DNA of 64,000 nucleotides from Humibacillus xanthopallidus (GCF_006717145.1 NZ_VFQF01000001.1:2356001-2420000); one strand, 5' to 3'; numbered from the stretch's first letter, positions 1 through 9,247 are shown. Program-made: numbers and translations. Notes: generated by a model not told the origin, from the letters alone.

Positions 1-1
1 C

Positions 2-940
2 GTCCACGACCTCGGGTGCGGGCTGGGCTCCGACGCCATGGCGCTCAGCTCCCTCGAGATGGCGGTGCAGGCCGTCGACGCGGACCAGGCGACGGCGAAG
101 GTCGCGGCGGTCAACCTCCGGCACTGGCCGACGGCGACCGTGACGTGCGAGCGCGCCGAGGACGTCGACCTCTCCGGCACCGGGTCTGCGCCCGTCGGTG
201 CGTGGCTCGACCCGGCCCGGCGGGTCAGCGGCGTCGCCGACGCCCGCGGCCGCACGAAGCGGGTCTTCTCGCTCGATGCCATCTCGCCGTCGTGGGACCA
301 CGTGCAGCACGTCGCCCGCCAGGTGCCGGCCACGGGGGCCAAGCTCTCGCCCTCGATGCCCCACGGAGCGGTGCCGGCCGGCACCGAGGCGCAGTGGACT
401 TCGTGGCACGGCGAGGTGCTCGAGTGCGCCGTCTGGTGGGGGCCGCTCGTCACCACCGTCGGCCGCACCGCGGCGGTGTGCACGGCGACGTCGACGTCGG
501 TCGTCACCCAGGCCGACGCCTCCCCCGGGCTCGACCACCCGGGGCTCGCGTCGGTGCACGACCTCGGCGAGTGGCTCTACGAGCCCGACCGTGCCGTGAT
601 CCGGGCGGGGTTGACCGGCGCCCTCGTCGCGGCCGTCGACGGTGCCGAGCTCGCGACGGGGGTCGGCTATGTCACCGCGGCGGGCGCCCACGAGCTGCCG
701 TGGGCGAGGCGCTACCGCATCGTCGAGGCGATGCCGCTGTCGACGAAGCGCCTAGCTCGGTGGTTGCGCGACCAGGGACATGACCGCGTCACGATCAAGA
801 AGCGCGGCGTCACACTCGATGCCGACGTGCTGCGGCGCCAGCTCAAGATGACCGGGCGCGGCAAGGGCGGCTCGGAGGCGACCCTCGTGCTGACCCGCGT
901 CGGAGGCGGCCAGGTCGCCCTCGTCGTCTCCCCCGGCTAG
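2..940 (+). CDS. THUMP-like class I SAM-dependent methyltransferase, 5' truncated
   Basis: The reading frame is open at the left edge, so the N-terminus lies outside the window. The first visible residues VHDLGCGLGSDAMAL are methyltransferase motif I (GxGxG-type SAM loop), followed by an acidic motif II region (AVDAD). The last ~80 residues (KRLARWLRDQGHDRVTIKKRG through the basic LKMTGRGKGG stretch) match the C-terminal THUMP-like domain common in actinobacterial proteins of this type. That arrangement suggests an RNA or nucleotide methyltransferase, but the substrate cannot be read. The gene converges on the SRPBCC gene across a strong inverted repeat. An internal ATG at 38 is not the start, because motif I lies upstream of it. 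Family assignment is good; substrate is unknown. Confidence 0.8.
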   Translation, partial: VHDLGCGLGSDAMALSSLEMAVQAVDADQATAKVAAVNLRHWPTATVTCERAEDVDLSGTGSAPVGAWLDPARRVSGVADARGRTKRVFSLDAISPSWDHVQHVARQVPATGAKLSPSMPHGAVPAGTEAQWTSWHGEVLECAVWWGPLVTTVGRTAAVCTATSTSVVTQADASPGLDHPGLASVHDLGEWLYEPDRAVIRAGLTGALVAAVDGAELATGVGYVTAAGAHELPWARRYRIVEAMPLSTKRLARWLRDQGHDRVTIKKRGVTLDADVLRRQLKMTGRGKGGSEATLVLTRVGGGQVALVVSPG

Positions 941-1009
941 CCGGAACAAGCGGCGGCGGAGGGCGCGGGCCGGGTCGCCCGCCCGATGCGCACAGGGCGA
1001 CGACTGCGC

Positions 1010-1059
1010 GATGGTCTGCGTCAACCGGGGGCGATCACCCCCAGTTGACGCAGACCATC
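1010..1059. terminator. Perfect inverted repeat between convergent genes
   Basis: Arms of 16 bp (1010-1025 and 1044-1059, GATGGTCTGCGTCAAC and its complement) are perfect. They continue inward as GGGGG/CCCCC around a six-base loop. The hairpin sits between the 3' ends of two convergent genes and could serve both strands as a terminator. There is no T-tract, which is common in high-GC actinobacteria. Confidence 0.65.
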
Positions 1060-1127
1060 TGCCCGTCGCCGGTAACCGGCGAGGCCCGACCGGTGCCCGG
1101 ATGCAACCGTGGGCTGCCGTCCCGGCC

Positions 1128-1616
1128 TCAGGTGATGACGGAGTACTGCTCGTGCAGTGTGCTCCACGTCGCGTCCCAGTCGGGTGCCGGGGTGCCGTCG
1201 AGGTGCGCAGTAAGCGAGCGGACGTAGGTGTCCCACCCGGCGGCATACCCCGGCGCCTGCGGTGCGGTGAGGCCCTCGTGCCGGAGCACCAGGCGCGCGC
1301 CGTCACCGTCGGGACGCACCTCGACGGTGACGATGGTCGCGACCTCGCGGACCGGCCACTCCCAGACGAGCCGCGCGGGCGCCTCACACGTGACGACGCG
1401 GCATACCGGCGTGTCGGCGTCGTCGAAGTGGATCGTGAAGCTGCCGCCCGGCCGCAGGTCACCGGTCACGGGGGCGAACCAGCGGGCCAGCCGCTCGGGG
1501 TCGGTGCACGCCTGCCAGAGGTCATCGGGCGACGTCGCGTAGTGCCGCTCGAAGACCGCCGCCACGACATCGCCGTCCCGCTCGATCCGCCCCAGCACCT
1601 CGGTCAGTTCGCTCAT
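1128..1616 (-). CDS. SRPBCC (AHSA1-like) domain protein
   Basis: A 162-residue single-domain protein. The opening VFERHYATSPDDLWQACTDPERLARWF is the usual start of the AHSA1/START-like fold, and the C-terminal helix is GWDTYVRSLTAHLDG. Such proteins bind hydrophobic ligands or assist other proteins; no enzymatic residues can be assigned. ATG at 1616 is chosen because GGAGG lies about seven bases upstream; the adjacent GTG at 1619 is a little too close. In many actinobacteria this family is co-transcribed with an ArsR regulator, but no such gene adjoins it here. Family is confident, role unknown. Confidence 0.85.
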   Translation of the reverse strand: MSELTEVLGRIERDGDVVAAVFERHYATSPDDLWQACTDPERLARWFAPVTGDLRPGGSFTIHFDDADTPVCRVVTCEAPARLVWEWPVREVATIVTVEVRPDGDGARLVLRHEGLTAPQAPGYAAGWDTYVRSLTAHLDGTPAPDWDATWSTLHEQYSVIT

Positions 1617-1668
1617 CACCGCTCCTCCCGTCCCGCCCGCGCCCTCGTCGGCCCGTGACCCATCGAAG

Positions 1669-1684
1669 GTAACACTGCGGTTAC
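1669..1684. promoter_or_regulatory. Small inverted repeat upstream of the SRPBCC gene
   Basis: GTAAC-6 nt-GTTAC lies about 50 bp upstream of the SRPBCC start, within the only gap that could hold its promoter. It looks like a small operator. No cognate regulator is encoded next door, and five-base arms can occur by chance. Confidence 0.25.
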
Positions 1685-1724
1685 GTACCCCACAAGGTAC
1701 TCAAACAGAGCCTGAAGGAGGGGG

Positions 1725-2558
1725 TCAGAGGGCGGCGTCGGGCTGGGCGCCGACCCAGCGCACAGCTGCGGCACCGGCCGCATTCGCCGCGTCGAGCGCC
1801 GTCTGGCGGTCGGCGCCGCTCGCGAGCGCCGCCGCCAGCGCGCCGCAGAAGGCGTCACCGGCGCCGACCGTGTCTCCGAGCTCGCGCGGCGAAACCGGTA
1901 TGCCGTCCACCCCGTCCGTGCCCCAGCGCGCCCCGGCCGCGCCGAAGGTGACGAGCAGCGACTCGGGCAGCAGGTCGGAGTCGGCGAGCAGGGCCATCTC
2001 GGTCTCGTTGACGACGACAGGGTCGGCGAGCGCGATGACGTCGGGCGGCATGGCGGCATACGGGGCGAGGTTGATGACGACGCGCGCACCGGCCGCACGA
2101 GCGGCACGGGCGGCCTCGGCGACCGTGGCGAGGTGCACCTCGAGCGAGCAGAGCAGCACGTCGCCGGGCCCGAGTCGGCCGGCCTGCTCGACGAGCGACC
2201 GGTCGCGCTCCCCGTTGGCGCCGGCGACGACGACGATCGAGTTCTCGCCCTCGTCGTCGACGGTGATGAGAGCGGTGCCCGTCGGAGCTGTGGGGCTGGT
2301 CGACACGGCCGAGGCGTCGATGCCGAGCGACCGGAGCCGCTCGACGTAGGCGGCACCCGCCTCGTCGGCGCCGACGCGGGAGAGCATCTGCACCTGGGCC
2401 GTCGCGGCACGCGCCGCGGCTGCGGCCTGGTTGCCGCCCTTGCCGCCGGCGAAGCGGCCGCCGGCTCGCCCGAGGACGGTCTCGCCCGGGCTCGGGTGTC
2501 GCTCGACGAGCGTCACGACGTCGACGTTGAGCGAGCCGAGCACGGCGACGCGACCCAT
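1725..2558 (-). CDS. Ribokinase-type PfkB sugar kinase
   Basis: A 277-residue PfkB-family kinase. It starts MGRVAVLGSLNVDVV, has the sugar-binding GGKGGNQA motif near residue 38, and the C-terminal DTVGAGDAFCGAL signature with the catalytic Asp and anion hole. This closely follows ribokinase. The ATG at 2558 overlaps the stop of the nucleoside hydrolase gene (TGATG), with GGGGGAG seven bases upstream, so the two are translationally coupled. Together they form a salvage pair: the hydrolase frees ribose from nucleosides and the kinase makes ribose-5-phosphate. The longer open frame upstream of the ATG overlaps the hydrolase gene and is not used. Confidence 0.88.
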   Translation of the reverse strand: MGRVAVLGSLNVDVVTLVERHPSPGETVLGRAGGRFAGGKGGNQAAAAARAATAQVQMLSRVGADEAGAAYVERLRSLGIDASAVSTSPTAPTGTALITVDDEGENSIVVVAGANGERDRSLVEQAGRLGPGDVLLCSLEVHLATVAEAARAARAAGARVVINLAPYAAMPPDVIALADPVVVNETEMALLADSDLLPESLLVTFGAAGARWGTDGVDGIPVSPRELGDTVGAGDAFCGALAAALASGADRQTALDAANAAGAAAVRWVGAQPDAAL

Positions 2559-3571
2559 CAGGACTCCCCCAGCCGGCCGAGGAGGGTGTCGCGCCACAGC
2601 TGCGCGTAGGCGGCGCTGTCGACCTTGAGCGCGACGTGCACGCGCAGAGGCGCCTCCCCGTGGGGGTCGTGCTTCATGTCTCCGCTCCAGTCGCGGCGGT
2701 CGACGATCGTCTGGCCGCGCGACCACGTGCCGGCCAGCTCGACGCGCAGCGGCAGCACCTCGGTCGTCATGGAGGCCCGGTCGATGACCGCGCACACGGC
2801 GCCGGCGTCACCGATGGTCGAGGCGTCGCGGTCGAAGCGCTCGTGCTGGAACTGCAGGAGCCGCCCACCGAGCTCGGCCGCCCCACGGCCACCGACCGCG
2901 ACGAGCTCGGCCGCCTCCTCGCGGGTGATGACCGGCTCGTAGAAGACGTCGAGGCCATACATCGTGACCGGGATCCCGAGGTCTGCCGCGGCGTCCAGCG
3001 CGATGGCGGCGGCCTCCGGGTCGTGGAAGACGTTGAACTCCGCAGAGGCCGTCGCATTGCCGACGTCGGCCGCGCCGCCCATGAAGATGATCTCCGAGAT
3101 GCCTTCTGCTGCTTCGGGATACGTGCGCAGCAGAAGCGCGATGTTGGTGAGGGGCGCAAGAGGGACGAGCGTGACCGCACGGCCCTCGGTAGCGGCCTCA
3201 CGGCATACGTCACGGAGCAGCTCGACCGCATGCCGCGGGTCGGGTCGCTTCTCGGCAGCCGGCCAGCCCAGGTCGCCCATGCCGTCGTCGCCGTGCACGT
3301 GGCGCGCGTCGACGGGGTGCTCGAGGAGCGGGCGAGCGGCACCTCGCGCGACCGGCACATCGGTGCGGCCGGCGGCCTGGAGCGCGACGAGGGTGTTGCG
3401 CACGACGTCGTCGACGGGGGCGTTGCCGCCCACGCACGACACCGCGCGCAGGTCGAGGTCGGGATGCAGCGCCGCGAGCAGGAGCGCGCACGCGTCGTCG
3501 ACGCCGGTGTCGACATCGAGCACGATCGGGATCGGGCGGGCGGTGTGGGCGGTGGGCGCGGAGCTCGTCAC
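2558..3571 (-). CDS. Inosine-uridine-type nucleoside hydrolase
   Basis: A 337-residue IUNH-family protein. The N-terminal Asp cluster DVDTGVDDA binds the catalytic Ca2+. GGNAPVDDVVRNT and the HGDDGMGDLG region follow, and a Met-Gly-Gly-Ala stretch (FMGGA near 170) supplies substrate-binding backbone. It should hydrolyse ribonucleosides to base and ribose in the cytoplasm; base preference cannot be read. It is the first gene of a two-gene operon with the ribokinase-like gene, which fits ribose salvage. Confidence 0.9.
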   Translation of the reverse strand: MTSSAPTAHTARPIPIVLDVDTGVDDACALLLAALHPDLDLRAVSCVGGNAPVDDVVRNTLVALQAAGRTDVPVARGAARPLLEHPVDARHVHGDDGMGDLGWPAAEKRPDPRHAVELLRDVCREAATEGRAVTLVPLAPLTNIALLLRTYPEAAEGISEIIFMGGAADVGNATASAEFNVFHDPEAAAIALDAAADLGIPVTMYGLDVFYEPVITREEAAELVAVGGRGAAELGGRLLQFQHERFDRDASTIGDAGAVCAVIDRASMTTEVLPLRVELAGTWSRGQTIVDRRDWSGDMKHDPHGEAPLRVHVALKVDSAAYAQLWRDTLLGRLGES

Positions 3572-3652
3572 CTCGGCAAACTACCCTTCCGCGCCGACGG
3601 AGCCGCCCGCGGCGTGTCCGTGGCGTGCACGGACGCGGGTTAGGGTCGAGCG

Positions 3653-4939
3653 ATGCCCAGCCGTATGCCGTCCCGAGCCGTCCTGCCCGTGGCCCTCCTC
3701 CTCACGTCGCTCGTTGCGGCGTGCTCGACGGGCAGCACGACCGAGGGACGCGCGAGCGGCTCACCCTCGGCCACCACGACCTCGGCCACCGTGACGACCT
3801 CGACCGCCGCGCCCTCGAGCGCCGGAACGACGACAGCCACCACGGCGACCCCCAGCGCGACGACGACACCGCCGGTCACCCCGTCGTCGTGCGCCGCTCG
3901 CATCGTGGAGGGTCTCGACCCCGCCGAGCAGGCGGGGCAGCTGCTCATGGTCGGGCTCGACGACGGAGCGTCGCGCACGAGCCTCGACCGTCTCGTCGCG
4001 CGCCGGCACCTCGGTGGCGTCATCCTCCTCGGCGGCTGGGCCGAGGGCACGGCCGGCGTGCGAGCCACGACCCGTCACCTCGAAGGACTTGCCTCACCCA
4101 AGGCCACCTCCGGGCTCGGCCTCATGATCGCAGCCGACCAGGAGGGCGGGGCTGTCCAGCAGCTCAAGGGCGCCGGCTTCAGCACCATCCCCTCTGCCCG
4201 GGTGCAGGGCCGGGGCAGCGCCTCCGACCTCGAGGCCGACGCCACGCGCTGGGGCCGCCAACTCGCGACGGCCGGCATCAACGTCAACCTCGCCCCCGTC
4301 GCCGACACCGTGCCCGCGTCGCTGGGCACGGCGAACGGGCCGATCGGCAGGTACGGACGCCAGTTCTCGAGCGATCCCGAGCGCGTCGCCACGATGGTGC
4401 CCGCCTTCATCGCCGGTATGCGGGCCGGCGGGGTCGCGACGACGGTCAAGCACTTCCCCGGCATCGGGCGCATCGTCGGCAACACCGACGTGACGGCTCG
4501 CGGCATCACCGACTCCCGCACCACCGCTGACGACCCCTACCTCGCCCCCTTCGCGGCCGGCATCAAGGCCCGGGTCGACCTCGTCATGGTCGGGTCGGCG
4601 ATCTACAGCAAGCTCGAACCCGGCACCAACGCCGCCTTCTCGAAGGCGATCGTCACCGACCTGCTCCGCGGCCGCCTCGGCTACCCGGGCGTCATCATCA
4701 CCGACGACGTCGGCGCCGCCAAGGCCGTCGCGGCGATCCCCGTCGGCGCACGCGCGACCCGCTTCATCGAGGCCGGGGGCGACATCGTCCTCAGCGCGCC
4801 CCCGTCGACGATCCCGACGATGCACGACGCCATCACCTCCAGGATGGCGGCGAACCCCGCCTTCGCCGCCAAGGTCAAGGCCGCCGCCACTCGCGTCGTC
4901 GACCTCAAGCTCCGCATGAAGCTCGCCACCTGCCCCTGA
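3653..4939 (+). CDS. Glycoside hydrolase family 3 lipoprotein (beta-N-acetylhexosaminidase-like)
   Basis: A 428-residue protein with a lipoprotein signal peptide: basic MPSRMPSR, hydrophobic core, lipobox LVAAC with lipidated Cys near residue 24. A Ser/Thr/Ala-rich linker to about residue 80 follows. The GH3 domain contains GGVILLGGW, an AADQEGG substrate region, the NLAPVAD strand and the NagZ-type motif KHFPGIG near residue 267. NagZ-like enzymes remove N-acetylglucosamine from muropeptides; the lipid anchor places this one outside the membrane. The first of two in-frame ATGs is used. It converges on tsaD across a 158-bp nested inverted repeat. Confidence 0.87.
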   Translation: MPSRMPSRAVLPVALLLTSLVAACSTGSTTEGRASGSPSATTTSATVTTSTAAPSSAGTTTATTATPSATTTPPVTPSSCAARIVEGLDPAEQAGQLLMVGLDDGASRTSLDRLVARRHLGGVILLGGWAEGTAGVRATTRHLEGLASPKATSGLGLMIAADQEGGAVQQLKGAGFSTIPSARVQGRGSASDLEADATRWGRQLATAGINVNLAPVADTVPASLGTANGPIGRYGRQFSSDPERVATMVPAFIAGMRAGGVATTVKHFPGIGRIVGNTDVTARGITDSRTTADDPYLAPFAAGIKARVDLVMVGSAIYSKLEPGTNAAFSKAIVTDLLRGRLGYPGVIITDDVGAAKAVAAIPVGARATRFIEAGGDIVLSAPPSTIPTMHDAITSRMAANPAFAAKVKAAATRVVDLKLRMKLATCP

Positions 4940-4970
4940 CGAGGGCCCCGCGGCCCGACCCACCAGCCCA

Positions 4971-5128
4971 GTCGAGTGCCCACTTCCGGACACCAGCCGA
5001 GGCCGACGGACCGCCACGACCTGTCGCCGCAGCTCGCGACCACGCTCACCGCGCGCCCGCAGTGAGATTCGTGGCGGTCCCTGTGTCCGACCACGGCGGG
5101 ACTCACCGTCGAAAACTGGGCACTCGAC
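4971..5128. repeat. 158-bp nested inverted repeat in the 380-bp gap between GH3 gene and tsaD
   Basis: Three arm pairs are nested in the correct order: GTCGAGTGCCCA (4971-4982) with its complement at 5117-5128; CGGACAC (4987-4993) with 5083-5089; GGACCGCCACGA (5008-5019) with 5069-5080. This could form a cruciform or a branched transcript end. The outer arm differs from the GTCGAGTGGCCA lead of the 32-bp arrays further on by one base, so it may be a relative or ancestor. Nothing gene-like is seen in the rest of the gap. Confidence 0.6.
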
Positions 5129-5319
5129 CCGTGGAGCACGCCGGTGCACGCTCTGAGGTGGGCGACGGGTGGTCGGGAGCGGCATCGGCGGCGCCCACGG
5201 CATACGGCAGCAAGCGCGGACGGGGACGGGGCGCCGACGCTCCACGCCGCGAGCGACGACCCGTCGCCCGCCGCCCGGTCCATCGCGAGCGCCACCGAGC
5301 GCCCGGCCAGACGGACCGC

Positions 5320-6366
5320 TCAGGCCTGGACGAGCGTGACCGGCATCGACGAGTCCGTCGGCAGCCCGAGGTCGCTCGGCTCGCGCCCCTTCGCAACCAT
5401 TTGCGCGCCGAGCGCCGCCACCATGGCCCCGTTGTCGGTGCACAGCCCCGGGCGCGGCACGCGCAGCGTCACGCCGGCCTTGTCACACCGCTCCTCCGCG
5501 AGCGCACGCAGTCGTGAGTTCGCCGCCACGCCGCCGCCGATGAGCAGGTGGTCGACCTCGTGCTCCTTGCAGGCGAGCAGAGCCTTGCGGGTCAGCACGT
5601 CGACGACCGCCTCCTGGAACGACGCGGCGACGTCGGCGACCGGCACGCTCTCGCCGGCGCGGTGCCTGGTCTCGACCCAGCGCGCGACCGCGGTCTTGAG
5701 CCCGGAGAACGAGAAGTCGAAGCGGTGCCGCTCGAGGTCGCGCCCCGTCGTCAGCCCGCGAGGGAAGTCGATGGCGATCCGATTCCCTTCTCGCGCAGCG
5801 CGATCGATGTGCGGACCGCCGGGGAACGGCAGGCCGAGCACCCGCGCGACCTTGTCGAAGGCCTCGCCGGCCGCGTCGTCCATCGTCGCGCCGAGCGAGC
5901 GGACGTCGTTGGTGATGTCGGGCACGAGGAGGAGCGACGAGTGCCCGCCCGACACGAGCATGGCCATCGTCGGCTCGGGCAACGGGCCGTGCTCGACGAT
6001 GTCGACGGCGACGTGCGAGGCAAGGTGGTTGACGCCGTAGATCGGCTTGTCGAGCGCCACGGCGAGCGCCTTCGCGGACGCAACCCCGACGAGCAGGGCG
6101 CCCGCGAGACCCGGCCCCGACGTCACCGCGATGGCGTCGAGGTCGCGCAGTGCGACGCCGGCCTCGCGACACGCCCGCTCGATCGTCGGCACCATCGCCT
6201 CGAGGTGGGCGCGGCTCGCGACCTCCGGCACGACTCCGCCGAAGCGGGCGTGCTCCTCGACGCTGCTCGCGACGGTGTCGACGAGGAGAGTCTCGCCGCG
6301 CACGATCCCGACGCCCGTCTCGTCGCACGACGTCTCGATGCCGAGCACGAGCGGCTCGTCACTCAT
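5320..6366 (-). CDS. tsaD: tRNA N6-adenosine threonylcarbamoyltransferase TsaD
   Basis: A 348-residue Kae1/Qri7-family protein that transfers the threonylcarbamoyl group to A37 of ANN-decoding tRNAs. It begins with the ASKHA phosphate loop [14 protein letters not shown]. It has the first metal-binding motif around SRAHLEAM, the second NHLASH, then [11 protein letters not shown] and the C-terminal CTDNGAMVA motif, all typical. Length is normal. It is the last gene of the tsaE-tsaB-rimI-tsaD group and overlaps rimI by 4 nt, so complex partners TsaB and TsaE come from the same transcript. Confidence 0.97.
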   Translation of the reverse strand: MSDEPLVLGIETSCDETGVGIVRGETLLVDTVASSVEEHARFGGVVPEVASRAHLEAMVPTIERACREAGVALRDLDAIAVTSGPGLAGALLVGVASAKALAVALDKPIYGVNHLASHVAVDIVEHGPLPEPTMAMLVSGGHSSLLLVPDITNDVRSLGATMDDAAGEAFDKVARVLGLPFPGGPHIDRAAREGNRIAIDFPRGLTTGRDLERHRFDFSFSGLKTAVARWVETRHRAGESVPVADVAASFQEAVVDVLTRKALLACKEHEVDHLLIGGGVAANSRLRALAEERCDKAGVTLRVPRPGLCTDNGAMVAALGAQMVAKGREPSDLGLPTDSSMPVTLVQA

Positions 6367-6827
6367 CGCTCTCCCTCCGTCAGCAGCCGGCGCATGACGA
6401 GCGCGTCGACGTCGCCGGGTTGGTAGTAGCGGCGGCGCACCGAGATGACCTCGAAGCCGCCCCGCTCATAGAGGTTTCGCGCCGCGTCGTTGTCGGCCCG
6501 CACCTCGAGGATCAGCGCCTCGCACCCTCGGAAGGCGGCCCGGTGCACGAGGTCGTCGAGCAGCAACCGCCCGATTCCCTTGCGCTGCTGGGTCGGTGCA
6601 GTCGCCACGGTCATGACGTCGGCCACGTCACCGGAGACGTCGAGGCCGGCATACCCCACCACGTCGCCGTCGGCGACGGCCACGACGTAGTCGCGGCGCG
6701 GACGTCCGGCGAGCTCGGCCCACCATGTCTGCTCCGACCACGCGTCGTCGGCGAAGAGCTCGCGCTCCATCGCGGCGAGGGTCGCGAGGTCGGTCCACTC
6801 GAGCTCGCGCAGCGTCACGTCACTCAC
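6363..6827 (-). CDS. rimI: Ribosomal protein S18 alanine N-acetyltransferase RimI
   Basis: A 154-residue single GNAT domain. The acetyl-CoA loop reads [15 protein letters not shown] (Q/RxxGxG/A), and the [23 protein letters not shown] ending is the RimI hallmark. It would acetylate the N-terminal Ala of ribosomal protein S18, and possibly other N-termini. The GTG start overlaps the tsaB stop by 4 nt, and its stop overlaps tsaD by 4 nt. Placement between tsaB and tsaD is standard in actinobacteria and supports the specific name. Confidence 0.93.
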   Translation of the reverse strand: MSDVTLRELEWTDLATLAAMERELFADDAWSEQTWWAELAGRPRRDYVVAVADGDVVGYAGLDVSGDVADVMTVATAPTQQRKGIGRLLLDDLVHRAAFRGCEALILEVRADNDAARNLYERGGFEVISVRRRYYQPGDVDALVMRRLLTEGER

Positions 6828-7537
6828 CCCAGCGTCGACTTCGTGCTGGGTGGCGCGGGCGCCGCGTCGGGCCGGCGCAGATAGAGCGGCTCGAGCCCGT
6901 CGAAGCCGTGGCCGGGTTCCACCTGCTGCCGTATGCCGTCCGGCGCAGCTGGTGCCAGAGCGAGCCGGCGCGCGGCGAGGTCCGCAAGCGCTCCCCCGCT
7001 GACGTCGACGGGTTCGACCGCGAGGGGCAGGCTGTCGGCGTAGAGCAGGGCTCCGCGGCCCGCCGCGGGCAGCCCTCGGACGTCGGGCTCGAGGTCGGCC
7101 GCACGCGAGACGAGCGGCCCGGCCATGCGCGTGGCGGCGGAGTCGTCGAGGACGTAGGTGGCGGCATACACCTCTTTGCGGCGGGCATCGGTCGCGACGA
7201 GGAGGTCACCGCGACGCCCACGAAGCCAGGCCTCGTGCGCCAGGGCGTCGAGGCTCGTGAGGCCGCGCACCGGCAGTCCCAGCGCGAAGGCGAAGGTGCG
7301 GCCGGTGACGATGCCGACGCGCAGGCCGGTGAAGGGGCCCGGCCCGATGCCGACGACGACGTCGGTGACGTCGGTGGGCGCGGCGCCTGCCTGGGCCAGC
7401 GCGGCACGGACGCCCGGCGCCAGGTGCTCCGCGTGGGCCCGGGCGTCGAGGGTCGTCACCTCGGCGACGACCGAGGACCCGTCGTGCAGGGCCGTGGTGA
7501 TCGCCGTCGTCGAGGTGTCGATCGCGAGCAGGAGCAC
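6824..7537 (-). CDS. tsaB: t6A biosynthesis scaffold protein TsaB
   Basis: A 237-residue TsaD paralogue without catalytic metal sites. It starts LLLAIDTSTTAITTAL; the diagnostic stretch GIGPGPFTGLRVGIVTGRTFA lies near residue 70. It dimerises with TsaD and is needed for threonylcarbamoyl transfer. GTG at 7537 is chosen because the family always begins at this beta strand and it lies 5 nt after the tsaE stop. A longer in-frame extension exists, but it would overlap tsaE by about 145 bp and has shadow-like composition. Confidence 0.94.
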   Translation of the reverse strand: MLLLAIDTSTTAITTALHDGSSVVAEVTTLDARAHAEHLAPGVRAALAQAGAAPTDVTDVVVGIGPGPFTGLRVGIVTGRTFAFALGLPVRGLTSLDALAHEAWLRGRRGDLLVATDARRKEVYAATYVLDDSAATRMAGPLVSRAADLEPDVRGLPAAGRGALLYADSLPLAVEPVDVSGGALADLAARRLALAPAAPDGIRQQVEPGHGFDGLEPLYLRRPDAAPAPPSTKSTLG

Positions 7538-7542
7538 GTCGG

Positions 7543-8010
7543 TCAGGCTACCGAAGGCGCAAGGTCGGCCAGCACGCGCTCGAAGCGGGCTCCGACGGCG
7601 ACCGCGTGCACCGTGCGCTCGTCGTCGCCGGAGATCGTCAGCTCGAGGCGGGTGTCGCTCAGCTGCTCGGCGAGACCCGCACCCCACTCGACGACGACGA
7701 CGCTCGCGTCGAGATCGGCGTCGAGGTCGAGGTCGTCGAGCTCGATGGCACTGCCGAGGCGGTAGGCGTCGACGTGCACGAGCGCCGGGCCGCCGACGAG
7801 CGAGGGGTGAACCCGGGCGATGACGAAGGTCGGGGAGGTGATGGGGCCCCGCACGCCGAGCCCCTCGGCAATCGACTGCGTCAGGGTCGTCTTGCCTGCG
7901 CCGAGGTCACCGGTGAGGACGAGCAGGTCGCCGCCGCGCAGCAGAGCCCCGAGGGAACGACCGAACGCCTCCGTGTCCTCGAGGGTCTGCCAGCGGAAGT
8001 CACGCTCCAC
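7543..8010 (-). CDS. tsaE: t6A biosynthesis ATPase TsaE
   Basis: A 155-residue P-loop ATPase with Walker A LTGDLGAGKTTLTQ (residues ~34-47), the TSPTF motif (ITSPTFVIA), and HVDAYRLGSAIELDDLDLD, typical of TsaE. It powers turnover of the TsaBD complex. GTG start at 8010. Its first 11 nt overlap the end of the upstream hydrolase gene, and tsaB follows after 5 nt. Confidence 0.96.
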   Translation of the reverse strand: MERDFRWQTLEDTEAFGRSLGALLRGGDLLVLTGDLGAGKTTLTQSIAEGLGVRGPITSPTFVIARVHPSLVGGPALVHVDAYRLGSAIELDDLDLDADLDASVVVVEWGAGLAEQLSDTRLELTISGDDERTVHAVAVGARFERVLADLAPSVA

Positions 8011-9247
8011 GGGAGGCGTCCCCGCGTCGCTGGGTGCGCAGCAGCTCCTCGGCCTCGCGTTCGAGACGACGCTGCCGGCGGCCCTTCGCGACGTCGGTGA
8101 CGACGCGGCGCACGCGCGGCTGACGGGAGAGGTCGATCCGCGCCGCGCGCGCTCGGGCGGCCTGGTCGATGAGCTGCACGAGGTGGGCGTTGAGCAGGTC
8201 GGGGTGCTCGAGCATGATGACGTGGCCCGCGTCGTTGACGACGACGTGCTCCGCGCCCGGGATGCCCTCGACGATCAGCTCGCTGTGCGACGGCGGCGTG
8301 AGGATGTCCTCGCGACCGTTGAAGACGAGCGTCAGCGCGTGGCGGAACTCCAGCAGTGCCGGCCTCTTGTCGAAGCCGTCGAAGGAGTGGAGGTAGTCGT
8401 TGATGACGTCGAGCGGGGTGCCGAGCAGGATGTCGGCGGTGTAGCGCACGACCGACCGCGGCACGGGTGAGGCGAAGGAGTTCTGCTCGACGAGGAAGTC
8501 CTCGACGTCACGGCCCACCCGGCGCAGACGGCCGAAGAGCTCAGGCCGCGTGCTCAGCGGACCGAGCACCGGGGGCCCGAGCCGGTCGAGGGCGTGGCGC
8601 CCGAAGGTGGCGACCCGGCCGCCGTTCGCGAGGCTGAGGCCACCCGCGCTCGTCGCGACGAAGGCCGCGCCGGCCACCCGCTCGAGGATGAGCTCGGGAT
8701 GCTGCTCGCCCAGCGCGAGCATCGTCATGCCGCCCATCGAGTGGCCGACGAGCACGAGGTCGCCACTCGGGGCGAGCTGGTCGATGACGGTGCGGAGGTC
8801 CTCGCCGAGCCGGTCGATCGTGTAGCTGTCACGCCCGCCGCGGCCGGACTGGCCGTGGCCGCGCTGGTCCCAGCTGACGACGCGGTAGCCGGCGGCCTTG
8901 AGCGCCCGGCGCTGGTAGACCCAGCAACGCAGGCTGAGGCAGTAGCCGTGCGTCAGGACGACCGTCGGCAGCTCCTCGGGCCGGCCCCGACGGGTCGCGC
9001 CCTCGGCCGCGGCGGCGGCCGCCTGGGCGTCCGGCACGTCGACCTCGACGTGCAGGGCGACGCCGTCGGCCGTGATCACGACGTGCTGCTCGTCGGGCAC
9101 GATGTCGAGCAGCTCGGGCGTCTCAAGTGCGGCCATGGCGGCCCGGTGCCTGCCGGCGCGGTCGGCCGCGATGCCGGCGGCGACACCCGCAGCCACACCG
9201 AGCGTGGCCGCCGCGATGCCGAGGACGGGGTTGCGACGCGGGCTCAT
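8000..9247 (-). CDS. Membrane-anchored alpha/beta hydrolase
   Basis: A 415-residue alpha/beta-hydrolase. Residues ~8-28 form one hydrophobic segment (VLGIAAATLGVAAGVAAGIAA), probably an uncleaved anchor. The fold shows VVLTHGYCLSLRCW (oxyanion region), SWDQRGHGQSG, nucleophile elbow VGHSMGGM with Ser near 170, and a C-terminal His in DAGHVIMLEHP; the acid is probably the Asp in NGREDIL. The substrate is unknown. The gene is embedded between alr and tsaE with ATGA and 11-nt overlaps. The same alr-hydrolase-tsaE order is common in actinobacteria, implying co-expression rather than a shared pathway. Confidence 0.9.
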   Translation of the reverse strand: MSPRRNPVLGIAAATLGVAAGVAAGIAADRAGRHRAAMAALETPELLDIVPDEQHVVITADGVALHVEVDVPDAQAAAAAAEGATRRGRPEELPTVVLTHGYCLSLRCWVYQRRALKAAGYRVVSWDQRGHGQSGRGGRDSYTIDRLGEDLRTVIDQLAPSGDLVLVGHSMGGMTMLALGEQHPELILERVAGAAFVATSAGGLSLANGGRVATFGRHALDRLGPPVLGPLSTRPELFGRLRRVGRDVEDFLVEQNSFASPVPRSVVRYTADILLGTPLDVINDYLHSFDGFDKRPALLEFRHALTLVFNGREDILTPPSHSELIVEGIPGAEHVVVNDAGHVIMLEHPDLLNAHLVQLIDQAARARAARIDLSRQPRVRRVVTDVAKGRRQRRLEREAEELLRTQRRGDASRGA

